Positions 23,387-33,125 of a stretch of DNA of 64,000 bases are shown piece after piece. How positions within the stretch are numbered: position 1 is the first letter of the stretch; every line of letters starts with the position of its first letter. The notes below the pieces were generated by a model that saw only the letters and a program-made list of their open reading frames with translations, was not told the DNA's origin and did not search any database. Origin of the DNA: Escallonia rubra (Eukaryota > Streptophyta > Magnoliopsida > Escalloniales > Escalloniaceae); assembly GCA_033065855.1 (NCBI GenBank), contig JAVXUO010002013.1:16017-80016 (forward strand), in the 5' to 3' direction. Made by a program: the position numbers and the translations under genes.

Positions 23387-24648
23387 TGTTGAAACCAATA
23401 AAATAACCCTAGAGGGGGGGGGGGGTGAATAGGATTTTATGACTACTTTAAAAATAACAAACTACAAACCTCAAACTCAATAACCCAAATAAGCTAACAA
23501 CCAATCTCAACAAAAATGTAAAACAATAAAGTCAAGAGAGAAGGGTTTAGAGATACTTGATAAGGAGAATTAAATGGTTCGGCTTGATATACCCACAAGC
23601 TTACGTCCACTCCTTCAAGGAAGTCCGTTGAAAGGCCCTAGAATCCACTAGTATGATATTCCTTACGGGTCAAGATCGAACCTCTTACAATCCCTTGATG
23701 CTATGCCCACATCAAGAACAAGCTTTGACAAACCCAAAGCTCCAAAGCTTGACAACCCTAAGCTTTGATACAAGAACCTTTCAATGAAGAAATGTGTACA
23801 AGATTTCACTCTCAATAAATAGATGTGTACAAGTTGAAGTACTAGAATAAGAAAGATGAGTGTATGATGACTTATGAAAGTGTATTTCTCTCAAATGCAA
23901 GCTCACAATAAATGCTCTCTTGAAAAGGATGAGAAATCAATGAAAACAAGAGAGAATTGAACAATTGCTTTGAACTTTGATAATATGAAAGAAAGAAGAG
24001 CTTTCAATGCAATTGATGAATGAAAACTATGCCCAAGAAGAGTATTTATAGAGGTGGAAATCAATATGACCGTTTGGAGTTAGGTAGGGCATTTAATGCG
24101 CCAAACGGTAAATGCAGTCGACTGCAATGCCCATTGCAGTCGACTGTATTCCAAAAAGTAGCCGTTGGAAATTCAAATTTCCAACTTGCAGTCGACTGCA
24201 ATGCAATGCAGTCGACTGTAATAGGCTACTGGAAGTATTGCAGTCGACTGCATTCCAATGCAGTCGACTGTAATACCATTCTGCCCAACTTGCTGACTGC
24301 ATTCCTGAAAATGCAGTTTCCTTATTTTTTAAAACATGAAAAACTTTTATGCATGCAAAGGAAACCTATGGGCAAAATCTAGGTATACAGTTATCGTAAC
24401 GATCATCTCTTTATGTCTAGTTTACAAAGAAAGAAATAAAGCGATGTAAACTTCAATCGACGAAATCTTTCTTTGATGCGTTCCATTGAGAGTCTTGACC
24501 GTGTTGCTCGTCTAATAATCCGTTTGCATGAGTATGAGATTGTTTCCTTTGCTTCATCAACTCAATGCAAGTTAGACAACATAATCATCAATGTTAGTTA
24601 TCATTAAAATTAAATATAATCCTAGGTTAAATAACCGTAGGGTTAACA
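23387..24648 (-). repeat. LTR (minus orientation) of a truncated retrotransposon, with palindrome repeats
   Basis: The 1262-bp unit starts TGTTGAAACC and ends GGTTAACA on the plus strand, so it is TG..CA on both strands. Immediately to the right, atctccccctttttt is the complement of a polypurine tract, so this is the 3' LTR of a minus-strand element. A minus-strand TATAAATA-like box lies near 24051-24042. Six copies of GCAGTCGACTG (24114-24270) form SalI-centred palindromes. The partner LTR is not in the window and no coding region remains. Confidence 0.65.
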
Positions 24649-25070
24649 ATCTCCCCCTTTTTTATGATGGCAAACATTGATTCAAATAATATGAGATATA
24701 TAAGATAATATGCGTAATGAAGCATACCAATCTCAATTAAAACCATAAGGGGTCATGAGAAGAAGTCATGACAATATAGGGTTCCCCCTAACTTAAGCAA
24801 TATATGCTCATAACAAGTCCACACAAATATGAATCAACAATATTTTCTCCCCCTTTTGACATCATTGAAAAATAAATCAAGTGTGTGTGTGAAAGTGGTC
24901 AACATATGTATCCATCCATGGATAATCAATATAACCAATAAGGGCATTCAAACAAGAAAACATAAGTACTTGGATACCCATCAAGAGGTGTATCAAGACT
25001 TCTTAACAAGATAGCACATAAAACAGGAGCTTCATGAATAAGATATGCAGATAATTAATGAATAAGATAG
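24649..25070 (-). mobile_element. Remnant interior of the same truncated LTR element
   Basis: It begins with the polypurine-tract complement at 24649-24665 and has a second tctcccccttttgacatc motif at about 24845. There is no gag or pol. The remnant stops just before the kinase exon repeat at 25076. Confidence 0.5.
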
Positions 25071-25075
25071 CACAT

Positions 25076-25099
25076 CTTGGAGCAGAAAAGCGCATTGAA
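25076..25099 (+). repeat. 24-bp direct repeat, right copy
   Basis: This is the partner of 18018-18041 with one mismatch. It includes the acceptor AG (25084-25085) and the first codons of the downstream kinase exon. Confidence 0.8.
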
Positions 25100-26811
25100 C
25101 TCCCAAATGGTCCTGTTTCCGTCAGGCAGATAATTGATGCTACTAATAATTTCAGCGCCAAGATGGAGATAGGCAGAGGGGGTTTTGGCATTGTCTATAA
25201 GGTTATACATGTTTTTCTTCCCTCCACCGCTTCATGAACTAATATGTTAGCCTCTTCCCCAGACCCAAACGTCGTAGGATATTTATGCAATAAATATCCT
25301 ACCATGTCAATTAATCAGGTTCTAATGTATACAAGAGAATTAGCCATGAGCAATACCTAGCATCATAGCAAAATACGGAATTAAACTCTTTTATATAAAG
25401 TGGTTTAAAGTTGTAATTAGTGTTTTGTTCTAATGTAGAAAAAAGAATCAACCATGATGTGTATAATGTTTTACCATTTTCTTATCATACCGTATGTATT
25501 CGTGTACATTCTTCTTTCCCTTCATAATTTTTGCCCTTTTATGCAACATTTTTTTGGCGTGCGTCTAGTTGTTCACACTGGTATAGTTGGGCTACATCGA
25601 ATGTCCTCGCTTGGTGTTGCTCCACTTTCCATAACAGAATATTTTCTTGCATGGTTGCAGGCTCAACTTCATGGTCAGATTGTAGCGGTGAAAAAGCTTT
25701 CTAGTCCATCAAAGCAGAAACTACAAGAGTTCAACACCGAAGTGCATACCCTTTCTTCTTTAAAGCATGAGAACCTCGTTCAATTGTACGGGGGATATTC
25801 TGGAAAGGAGTTACATTTGCTGATATACGAGTATATGGAACACAAGTCTATTGCTGAAGCTTTATTTGGTAATTCCTTCATAGTTTAGCACAAGTCGTTG
25901 TGAATTTACTTTTGCACTTATTCCATGCTTCATCTTCATAAACTGTAAGTCTTGTGTACACTGAAAATCAAAAGATGAAAACTTCCCAAAATTCCTTTTC
26001 CAATTTGATGCTTGTATGTAATTTGACTCCAAATACATAGTATTCTTATTGGCGGATATGAGCAAAAGCTTGGAAAGAGTTCTTGCTTTATTGGCGGTTC
26101 TATTTTTTGCTGTCTTATTCACAGTTTAACTCTATGGATGTTGCCGTGTGGTAATTTTTGTGAAGTACGACATGCTAATTTGTTGCATGGTTGACAATCA
26201 GAAACATGGTCTCCGTTAAAACTCGACTGGAAAACTAGACGTGAGATCTGCCTTGGAATTGCGAAGGGTTTGAAGTACTTGCATGAAGAATCAAGACTCA
26301 AGATTGTTCATAGAGACATCAAGGCACAGAATATTCTTCTTGGTGGAACTGATGGAAACCTGAAGGCTAAGATATCTGACTTCGGATTGGCAATGCTTTG
26401 TGAGGAGGGAAATGAAAATATGGTCAGCAGAGTAGCTGGGACGAAGTAAGTTTCAATATGCTTCCCTTGGTATATGTTCTAATCTAAGAACTTAACCTAA
26501 AGGAAGAAACTGATGGATTAGATCTTAGCTTTAAATTGAATCTGAGAGTTTAGGAATCTGCTGATATAGATATTCTTTCTGATCTCCAAATGCATGATGA
26601 GCAAAAAAAATCTTCAAATGCGTGCTTTCCATCTCAGATTAGTTTATTTTTGTTTGACAGTGGATATCTGGCACCTGAATACGCAATGAGGGGAATTTTG
26701 TCACAGAAAGCAGATATTTACAGCTTTGGAGTTCTCCTACTTGAAATTGTGAGTGGGAGGAGCAATGCAGTATCCAGACCAATCCAAGAGACTGTATATC
26801 TCCTAGATACG
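25086..26811 (+). pseudogene. 3'-truncated LRR-VIII-2/CRPK1-like receptor kinase domain
   Basis: Four phase-consistent exons, 25086-25201, 25661-25868, 26202-26445 and 26661-26811. They encode EKRIELPNGPVSVRQI, Gly loop IGRGGFGIVY, catalytic Lys in [66 protein letters not shown] and VYLLDT. This is the kinase branch normally joined to LRR-VIII-2 ectodomains like the one ending at 17889. No ectodomain exon precedes it locally, and the last exon (C-lobe helices and tail) is not found before 28.8 kb. No frame-disrupting stop was seen in the four exons. It is most likely the displaced original kinase of the upstream gene, now non-functional unless spliced over 7 kb. Confidence 0.8.
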
Positions 26812-28145
26812 GTATGGTATTTCTCCTGCTAAAATGAATATAAAGATGAGTGTGTTTTGGTCTAAGTACCCCATGGACCCTGAGGCTTACACTTTGTTTC
26901 TCTCCCAACCTTGACGTTTCGTAATTAGCTCTTAAAACCCTGAGGTTACAAATTCTGCATTAAACAAAAAGGCTAAGGTAATGAATGGCTGGAGTGACGG
27001 ACAACTCAAACTCGCTGTAAAAGGTCAAGGTTTTAAGCGCAACAAAGTGCAAATATCAGGCCCTTTTGTTATGGGCACTTCCTCTCCATATATGTATCAT
27101 TAGGTTACTTTTCTTGTTTTCTCGAATCATTAGTACCGGAAGCAAGCAATTTTAAGTGGAATTTAGATGTATTCCTTGGGTAACCGATGTATATGTTTGG
27201 GTTTTTTAGATTTACTAGAAACAAAAAAGGCTTTCTACATATGCATCGTCTAAACCAACGATTTTTATCAGCTGTAGCAAAGAAAGAAACTTCATAGAAG
27301 TCGAAATATGAAGAAATAGATATGCCTAGCTATTTTATTCTATGGATAAAGGATCTAATTGATAGAGTAAGCACCGTAAAGATCAATTAGCGAGGTTTTG
27401 GGCCGATACAATAATAACTGCTTACTTATGTCATGATGTGAGATAAACGTTAATTGATAGAGTAAGCACCATAAAGATCAATTAGCGAGGTTTTTGGCTA
27501 TAGGATATGTTATGTATACAAACTCTCGTATCGAATAAAAATAGACCGACCTTGGAACGAACCCTCCCTTGTTCTCTTTATATTTTAATTTAATCAAGGA
27601 TATATTAATGGTGATTACTGTGACATGTTAACGGGTCATTAAAATATATCTTAGTGGTGCGTAAGTTACAAGTACATTACTGTCATGGTGGAATCTTGTG
27701 TTAGCGCTTGTTTCATCAACAAATTTTTAGTAGATTGTATTTCAAGGATTTGGCGTGTTTAAACTATAGATCTTTGCTTTTGCATGTCCAATAATACTCA
27801 GGAAAATACACCTCAGTTGCGCCATTAAAGACTTTAAGGTGCCAATAAAGCTAATTGGTGGCACTTGTGATGAGATATTGTTGCCGCCAACTTTGCAAAT
27901 GGCAAAGATGCCACTGAATATGTTAGCAAAAATTTGTTATCGCAATACACAAGGACAAGTCCGAGCAATTAGTTCTAATGGTGGAGTAGATCCATTGTTG
28001 AAATAAATGCCATCCCTCATTGTTCTTTCAAAAGTGTGCTCTTGTTACGACCAACCCACGGTTGCCCCGATGGACTTGACGTGATCGGTCACAAGGCCTC
28101 GTTTAGAGAATCATTGTGACCTCAGTTACTAAATGATTAAAATCA
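26812..28145. other. Spacer without genes; short direct repeats
   Basis: No coding frame and no candidate last kinase exon were seen. About 45 bp (aattgatagagtaagcacc ... gcgaggtttt) occurs twice, at 27358-27402 and 27451-27494. The stretch 27830-27960 has gccaataaagc/ggtggcac motifs resembling DNA-transposon interiors, which I could not assign. Confidence 0.5.
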
Positions 28146-28149
28146 ACGC

Positions 28150-28640
28150 ATAGAATGGTAATTAGAGGCTTCAAAACATTTACATCTTACATTGTTCCAC
28201 TATAGATCATTGCCAAAGGATGTGAATATTATCACAGCTTTTGAGAAATGATGTTGATGACTCCTTTAGGTGACATTAATTGCATTAAAAGTGGTAATAA
28301 ATAGAATACAAAATATAAAATTGACAATTTAAATAAGAACCAATAATTGGAATTGATGAAGTTTAAAAATATGAAAAAATAGTAGTGACCTTCTATGGTA
28401 CTGAAACCTTTGCTTAAAGCTAAAGTGTTATTTTTGTACTACCTTCTATTGTACCGAAACCTTTGCTTAAAGCTAAAGTGTTATTTTTGGACCTAAATTT
28501 CAGAATCCAACACTTGAAGATTTTTAAAATAACATAAAGAAAAGGACATAAGGGTATCTGATATTTTCTTGTAAATATAAGATATTTGAGGAGAAAAATT
28601 ATGAGGAATCAGAGTGATAAGAACAGTTTATATGGATAGT
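28150..28640 (+). repeat. Diverged copy of the RLK 5'-flanking region
   Basis: The stretch 28150-28275 matches 2385-2505, and 28475-28560 matches 3785-3885, in the same order and orientation, with the middle shortened. A local duplication of about 57 bp (aaacctttgcttaaagctaa) lies at 28395-28495. The placement just downstream of the truncated kinase suggests the promoter of a further, lost RLK copy. Confidence 0.6.
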
Positions 28641-28970
28641 TGAATAATTAAAATCAATAACAGATAATAAACTTTACTTATGCTCTGCATAACTTAAATT
28701 AGTTTATATAAATTATTTTTGTGCGATTTTTACGCTCTAAATAATCAAATCAATAACTTGTAATACATTTTTTAAGCTAAAGTCAATATCATTATTTTGT
28801 CATATTCTTTCCTTATATAATCTTTGTCGTCTATTCACCACACGGCTTTTAACCTGCCTCACGTGTCAGTCAACGTTACTGGTTTTCTCGTAATTACCAT
28901 AACAACCAAGGGCAATCATATACCGAAAAATCACCTGACAAGTGTCAGTCAATGCCGGTCCAACTCCGCC

Positions 28971-28979
28971 TATATATAG
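28971..28979 (+). promoter_or_regulatory. TATA box of the cystatin gene
   Basis: TATATATAG lies 93 bp upstream of the ATG at 29064. This predicts transcription starting near 29000 and a 5' UTR of about 60 nt. The surrounding promoter is pyrimidine-rich near the start. Confidence 0.65.
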
Positions 28980-29063
28980 CCTTAAACCACCGGCAAACCA
29001 CCATATCACCAACCTTTCTCCCTCTTCAAGCTCCAGCAATCTTTTCCAAACCCCCCTCCCAAA

Positions 29064-29423
29064 ATGGCTCTGAAAACCCATTTTTTGTTACTTATCATCT
29101 CTTTCTTGGTGGCAACCGCCTTTCACGATGTCGCCGCCGCAATGGGTGGCCAAAAAGAGGGCAGGGTCGGCGGCTGGGAGCCGATCAAGGACCCGAAAGT
29201 GAAGGAGATCGGCGAGTTCGCGGTGAGCGAGCACAACAAGGAGGCCAAGGCGAGTTTGAAGTACGAGGGCGTGGTGAAGGGCGAGACCCAGGTCGTGTCC
29301 GGGACGAACTACCAGCTGCGCATCGCGGCGAAGGACGGCGACATCTCGGGCAACTACGAGGCAGTTGTTTGGGACAAGCCGTGGAATAAGTTCAGGCAAC
29401 TGACCTCGTTCAAACGTGCTTGA
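29064..29423 (+). CDS. Phytocystatin (secreted cysteine-protease inhibitor)
   Basis: A single-exon 119-residue protein. Residues 1-26 are a signal peptide (hydrophobic FLLLIISFLVA, cleavage after DVAAA), so it is directed to the secretory path. Family marks: the N-terminal Gly pair (36-37, GGW), the plant-specific alpha-helix motif as EFAVSEHNK (51-59), the central inhibitory loop QVVSG (76-80) and the C-terminal hairpin Trp in PW (106-107). Together these form the wedge that blocks papain-type proteases, in endogenous turnover or defence against insects and pathogens. The length equals the usual type-I plant cystatin, without the C-terminal legumain-inhibiting extension. The coding part is GC-rich compared with its AT-rich surroundings. 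The other open frames across the same bases are overlaps without family matches. Confidence 0.95.
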   Translation: MALKTHFLLLIISFLVATAFHDVAAAMGGQKEGRVGGWEPIKDPKVKEIGEFAVSEHNKEAKASLKYEGVVKGETQVVSGTNYQLRIAAKDGDISGNYEAVVWDKPWNKFRQLTSFKRA

Positions 29424-29642
29424 GAGTTGTTTTGGTTTGTGTAGGAGAGTTGGGCTGCGTAGATGGTCTTGGGCTAAGTGATCTTTTTGTTGCTATCTAC
29501 CAGCTAATTAAACTCTTCTGCCGATCTGTTCAGTCGTTTTTTGAGCAGTTTTTTTGAGATATAGTTGGCATCACGGTGAAAACTATCAAAAGTGTCATCC
29601 TCGAACGGTAATAGAAAGGACGCGGTACAGGAATAAATACAA

Positions 29643-31153
29643 GGGGAAAGTAGGAAATGACCCCCTCTACTAAACGTTGTGCGATTTACCCCCCTCCACT
29701 TCAAATTTAAGCACTCAACCCCTCCACAGTTACAGAAAATGGGAACCTTGGACGGGTCCGTTATGAATAGCGTGAAATGACCAAAATACTCTTATTTCTT
29801 TTTTAGCTAATGACCCCCTGTGCTATACACGGTGTGCAATTTCCCCCCTCAACTTCAAAATTAACCACTAAACTCCCCTACACTTACAGAAATTAGGCAC
29901 CTTAGATGAAAACCGTTAAATTTAAATTACAATTTTTCCCATGACCCTCCCTCCCCCTCCTTCCTTCCCCCCCCCCCCCAACACCCGGCAAACCAGTCCC
30001 CCACCACATTCTGCGCTACCAGATTCACCTCAAATAAGGGATTGTCGTAATCTGCACCTCCTCCTCTGGTCAACCCCGCTACAATTGGTGATTCACTGAA
30101 CACAACCACTAGTCTTTTTCTCCGACCACCAAAGAGTTAAAAAAAAAAAAAAAAGGAACCATGATTGTCGTTGGTATATCACCGACGCAACAACTACCAT
30201 GATCAGCGTCACAGTAACCACCACTCCGGCCAACTTCCCCAACTTTATACTATCCGACTACACATCGTCGTGAGTTGCCTCATCGCTTCCATTTCCCACT
30301 GCCTTGCGTCTGCAAGCCAGTGGGGCTTTTTGATCGGCCACCAACCGACCGGCGCAATCAACACCGGTAACATCAATCCCCACAAACACAGGCTATCGAC
30401 ATCTGATTGCCACACATCCGTCCAGATCCCTGCCACCAAGATCGACGACCACGTCCCCAAATCGTAGGTCTAACCTCCGTTGTTGTGCCACCCTAATCCG
30501 CAACATCGCGCCAAACAGCGGCACATGACCAGCGTGACTGGCTACACGCTGCTGGGGCGGCACCAGATTCGTGATGACGTTGCCGTCACAGTCGTATGTG
30601 AGCAGGGTGTGTATGTTTACAGTGTGTGCGCGTCTGTGTGTAGGTTTAGGGTATGTGTGTGAATGTTTTTTTTTGTGTGTGTGTGTGTGCGAGCTCGATG
30701 TGCGTGGAGTGTGTGTGTGCGGGTTTGAGTAAAAAGTCTAAAAGGAGAAAAAAAGAAGTTGAAAGAATGGTAATTAACTTAAATAGGGTAAGGAAATAAG
30801 GGTATTTTGGTCATTTCACGAAGATTCAGAAAGGGCCCGTCTAAGGTGCCCAGGTTGCGTAGGTGGGGGGGGGGGGGGTTTAGTGGTTATGTTTAAAGTA
30901 GGGGGAGAAATCGCACACCATATATAGTACAGGGGTCATTAATTAATTACCCCTAATAGAATGGGCAAAATCGTCATTTACAAAAAAAATCGTTAGTCAA
31001 CGCGCGTGTTGACCACGCGCTGTTATATTTATCGGTTTCCGTCTAAGGCACCCATTTTCTGTAACTATGCGGGGGTTTACTGCTTAAATTTGACGTGGAG
31101 GGGCGCAAATCGCACAACGTGTAAAATAAAGGGGGTCATTCCCTACTTTCCCC
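29643..31153. mobile_element. Non-autonomous Mutator-like element (possible Pack-MULE)
   Basis: The left end ggggaaagtagg and right end cctactttcccc are inverted copies that continue for about 300 bp with diverged pairing. The flanks are a perfect 9-bp TSD TAAATACAA (29634-29642 and 31154-31162), the Mutator hallmark. Each terminal region itself consists of two tandem copies of a module of about 150-190 bp (aaatgaccccct..tgcgatttaccccc..ttacagaaaatgg). The interior (about 29940-30770) is GC-richer and non-repetitive, with poly-C, poly-A and GT runs, and encodes no transposase. It lies about 220 bp behind the cystatin stop codon. Confidence 0.8.
29940..30770. other. MULE interior, possibly captured host DNA
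   Basis: This is unique-looking sequence between the terminal modules. A minus-strand frame at 30109-29927 starts MVVFSESPIVAGLTRGGG and runs 60 codons. A plus-strand frame at 30165-30467 runs 100 codons. I recognise neither. A GT-rich run at 30600-30720 looks like simple repeat. Confidence 0.35.
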
Positions 31154-31362
31154 TAAATACAATTAAAAAGGTATTGTCTAATATTTGCAAATATGGCATA
31201 AAGTTTTTCTAACTTGTCATCATGTTAGATCTGCAAGTCACCTCAAATCATTTTATTGACTGGTTGTGAGTTTTTAAGAGGAGAGAAAGAAAAGGAAAGA
31301 AGGGAAGACCGTTTGCTTGTGTGTTTAAAGAGAGAAAAGAAAGAAAATTCCAGATTACATAT

Positions 31363-33105
31363 TGTTCACAACCTATCCGGACCGCACCCCAGGGCCCGCT
31401 AAAAGACTCTAGTGGCACAACACGTCACCCGCTCGGCAGTCAAATTTGCTCAACATCATTGCTCGGTCAAAAGCGCTCCGTGCCTCGACATCGTTGCTCG
31501 GTCAAAGCGCTCCGCGCCTTAAGCATTCAGACGGCGATCAAAAGTGCACTTCCCTCTCGAAGGGGCTCGGCCACACCCTGAGGAAGGGGGTCGGCCGCCC
31601 TCTTTAAGGGGGGGTCGGCCACCCCCCTGAGAAAGGGGTCGGCCACCCCCCTGAGAAGGGGGTCGGCCACCCACTTTGTGATGGGGTCGGCCACCCCCTG
31701 GGAAGGGGGTCGGCCACCCACTTGGTGAGGGGGTCGGCCACCCACTTGGTAAGGGGGTCGGCCACCCTACTTGCCACTGCTATCACCTCACTCAACATCA
31801 GCGGTCGCGTGACGCCCGTTGTCGCCCACTCAATCAACTGATGGGCTCTGGCCCTCGCGGCGAGACGGGCTCACAACCCTAAAGCCCTCGCCTGCATAAT
31901 CAACTGACGGGGCTCCGGCCCTCGCGGCGGGGCGGGCTCACAACCTTAAAGCCCTCGCCTGCTCAATCAACTAACAGGGCTCCGGCCCTCACGGCAGGAC
32001 GGGCTCGCAACCATAAAACCCTCGTCGGCTCAATCAACTGAAAGGGCTCCGGCCCTCGCAGCGGGACGGGCTCACAGCCCTAATGCCCTCGCCGGCTCAA
32101 TCAAACGGGGGCTTCGGCCCTCGCCCGCTTAATCAACTGACGGGCTCCGGCCCTCTCGGCGGGACGGGCTCACAACCCTAATGCCAGCACAATCAACCGA
32201 CGGGCTCCAGCCCTTGCAGGCATAATCAACCGGAGGCTCCGGCCTTCGTAACGGGGATGGGCTCACAACCCTAAGGTCATCACTACCACAATCACCCGAT
32301 GGACTCACGGGGGGCTCCGCTCGTAGTGCTTCGGCACGAGGACCCCTCGCCACGGACTCTAAATATTGAGCTGTGAGCACGTACGCTCATGTTGCCATCA
32401 ATCATCGACACCGCTAGAGCAATGACCCCTGGGTCACTTCGGGACGGTAGTTGGTCCTCGGAGGGCATCGCGCCTAGTTCGCCTGGCAGTTGGCTACAGG
32501 GGCAACCCTCGTCGCTATCAGGATCTCTGCGCGTCTCTTAACGCATCTCGTGGGATTCAGTAAGGGCTTGGACTAGAGGCTGGGGCAACAGGCTACTCTG
32601 ACCATGCTACCGCGGTGTGGTCAGTCTCCTCAGACAGGCAGAGGGACGCTGCAAGGGCAGGACGACACGAACTCGGGGACCGATAATTCGACGACAATCA
32701 ATACTGTGGGACCCCCTCCGGGACGTGTCACTCTCGGAGGACGACACGTGTTGGCTGATGACGCGCGCGCATTTGTGCCTATATATAGTGAACTTTGAAG
32801 CTTATTCAAGGACTTCTCTCTCATGTCAACATTTCAGTTTCTCTCTCTAAAACTTATTCTCTCTGGATTTCTAGTGAGAGAAATATATTTGGACTCCTGA
32901 CATCTGACCCTTGACACTGCACTCTCGTCGACCGTCGTCACTCTGCCTGCGCGGCGCTGCCAGCCCTCGCGACCTGTCTGGGGAGCCTTGCTCTCAGCCC
33001 TTACTCCATCCATGCTGTCTCCCACTTTGTCTACTTGGAAGCCAACTCAGACTGCATCCTTTGTGGCACCTCGACGTGGCAACGAACCCTCTTTCCTCGG
33101 CAACA
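31363..33105 (+). repeat. 5' LTR of the LARD-like element
   Basis: 1743 bp. U3 holds two arrays: about eight units of a 24-25-bp repeat with core ggtcggccaccc (31580-31770), then a repeat of about 65-70 bp (ctccggccctcgcggcggga ... aagccctcgcc, 31830-32310). A TATATATAG box at 32780-32788 is followed by a plausible R/U5. Confidence 0.8.
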
Positions 33106-33125
33106 TTTGGCGACTCTGCTGGGGA

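Noticed and set aside
23387..24648. Solo LTR
   Set aside because: The right side continues with a polypurine-tract complement and interior-like sequence rather than a TSD, so it is the end of a truncated element.
18018..25099. 24-bp repeat as an ordinary transposon TSD
   Set aside because: 24 bp is longer than plant transposon TSDs and no terminal repeats of a known class lie at either edge; kept as an unexplained rearrangement mark.
28952..29399. Overlapping 100-145-codon frames across the cystatin
   Set aside because: Only the 29064 frame carries cystatin motifs and a signal peptide; the others arise from the GC-rich codons of that gene.
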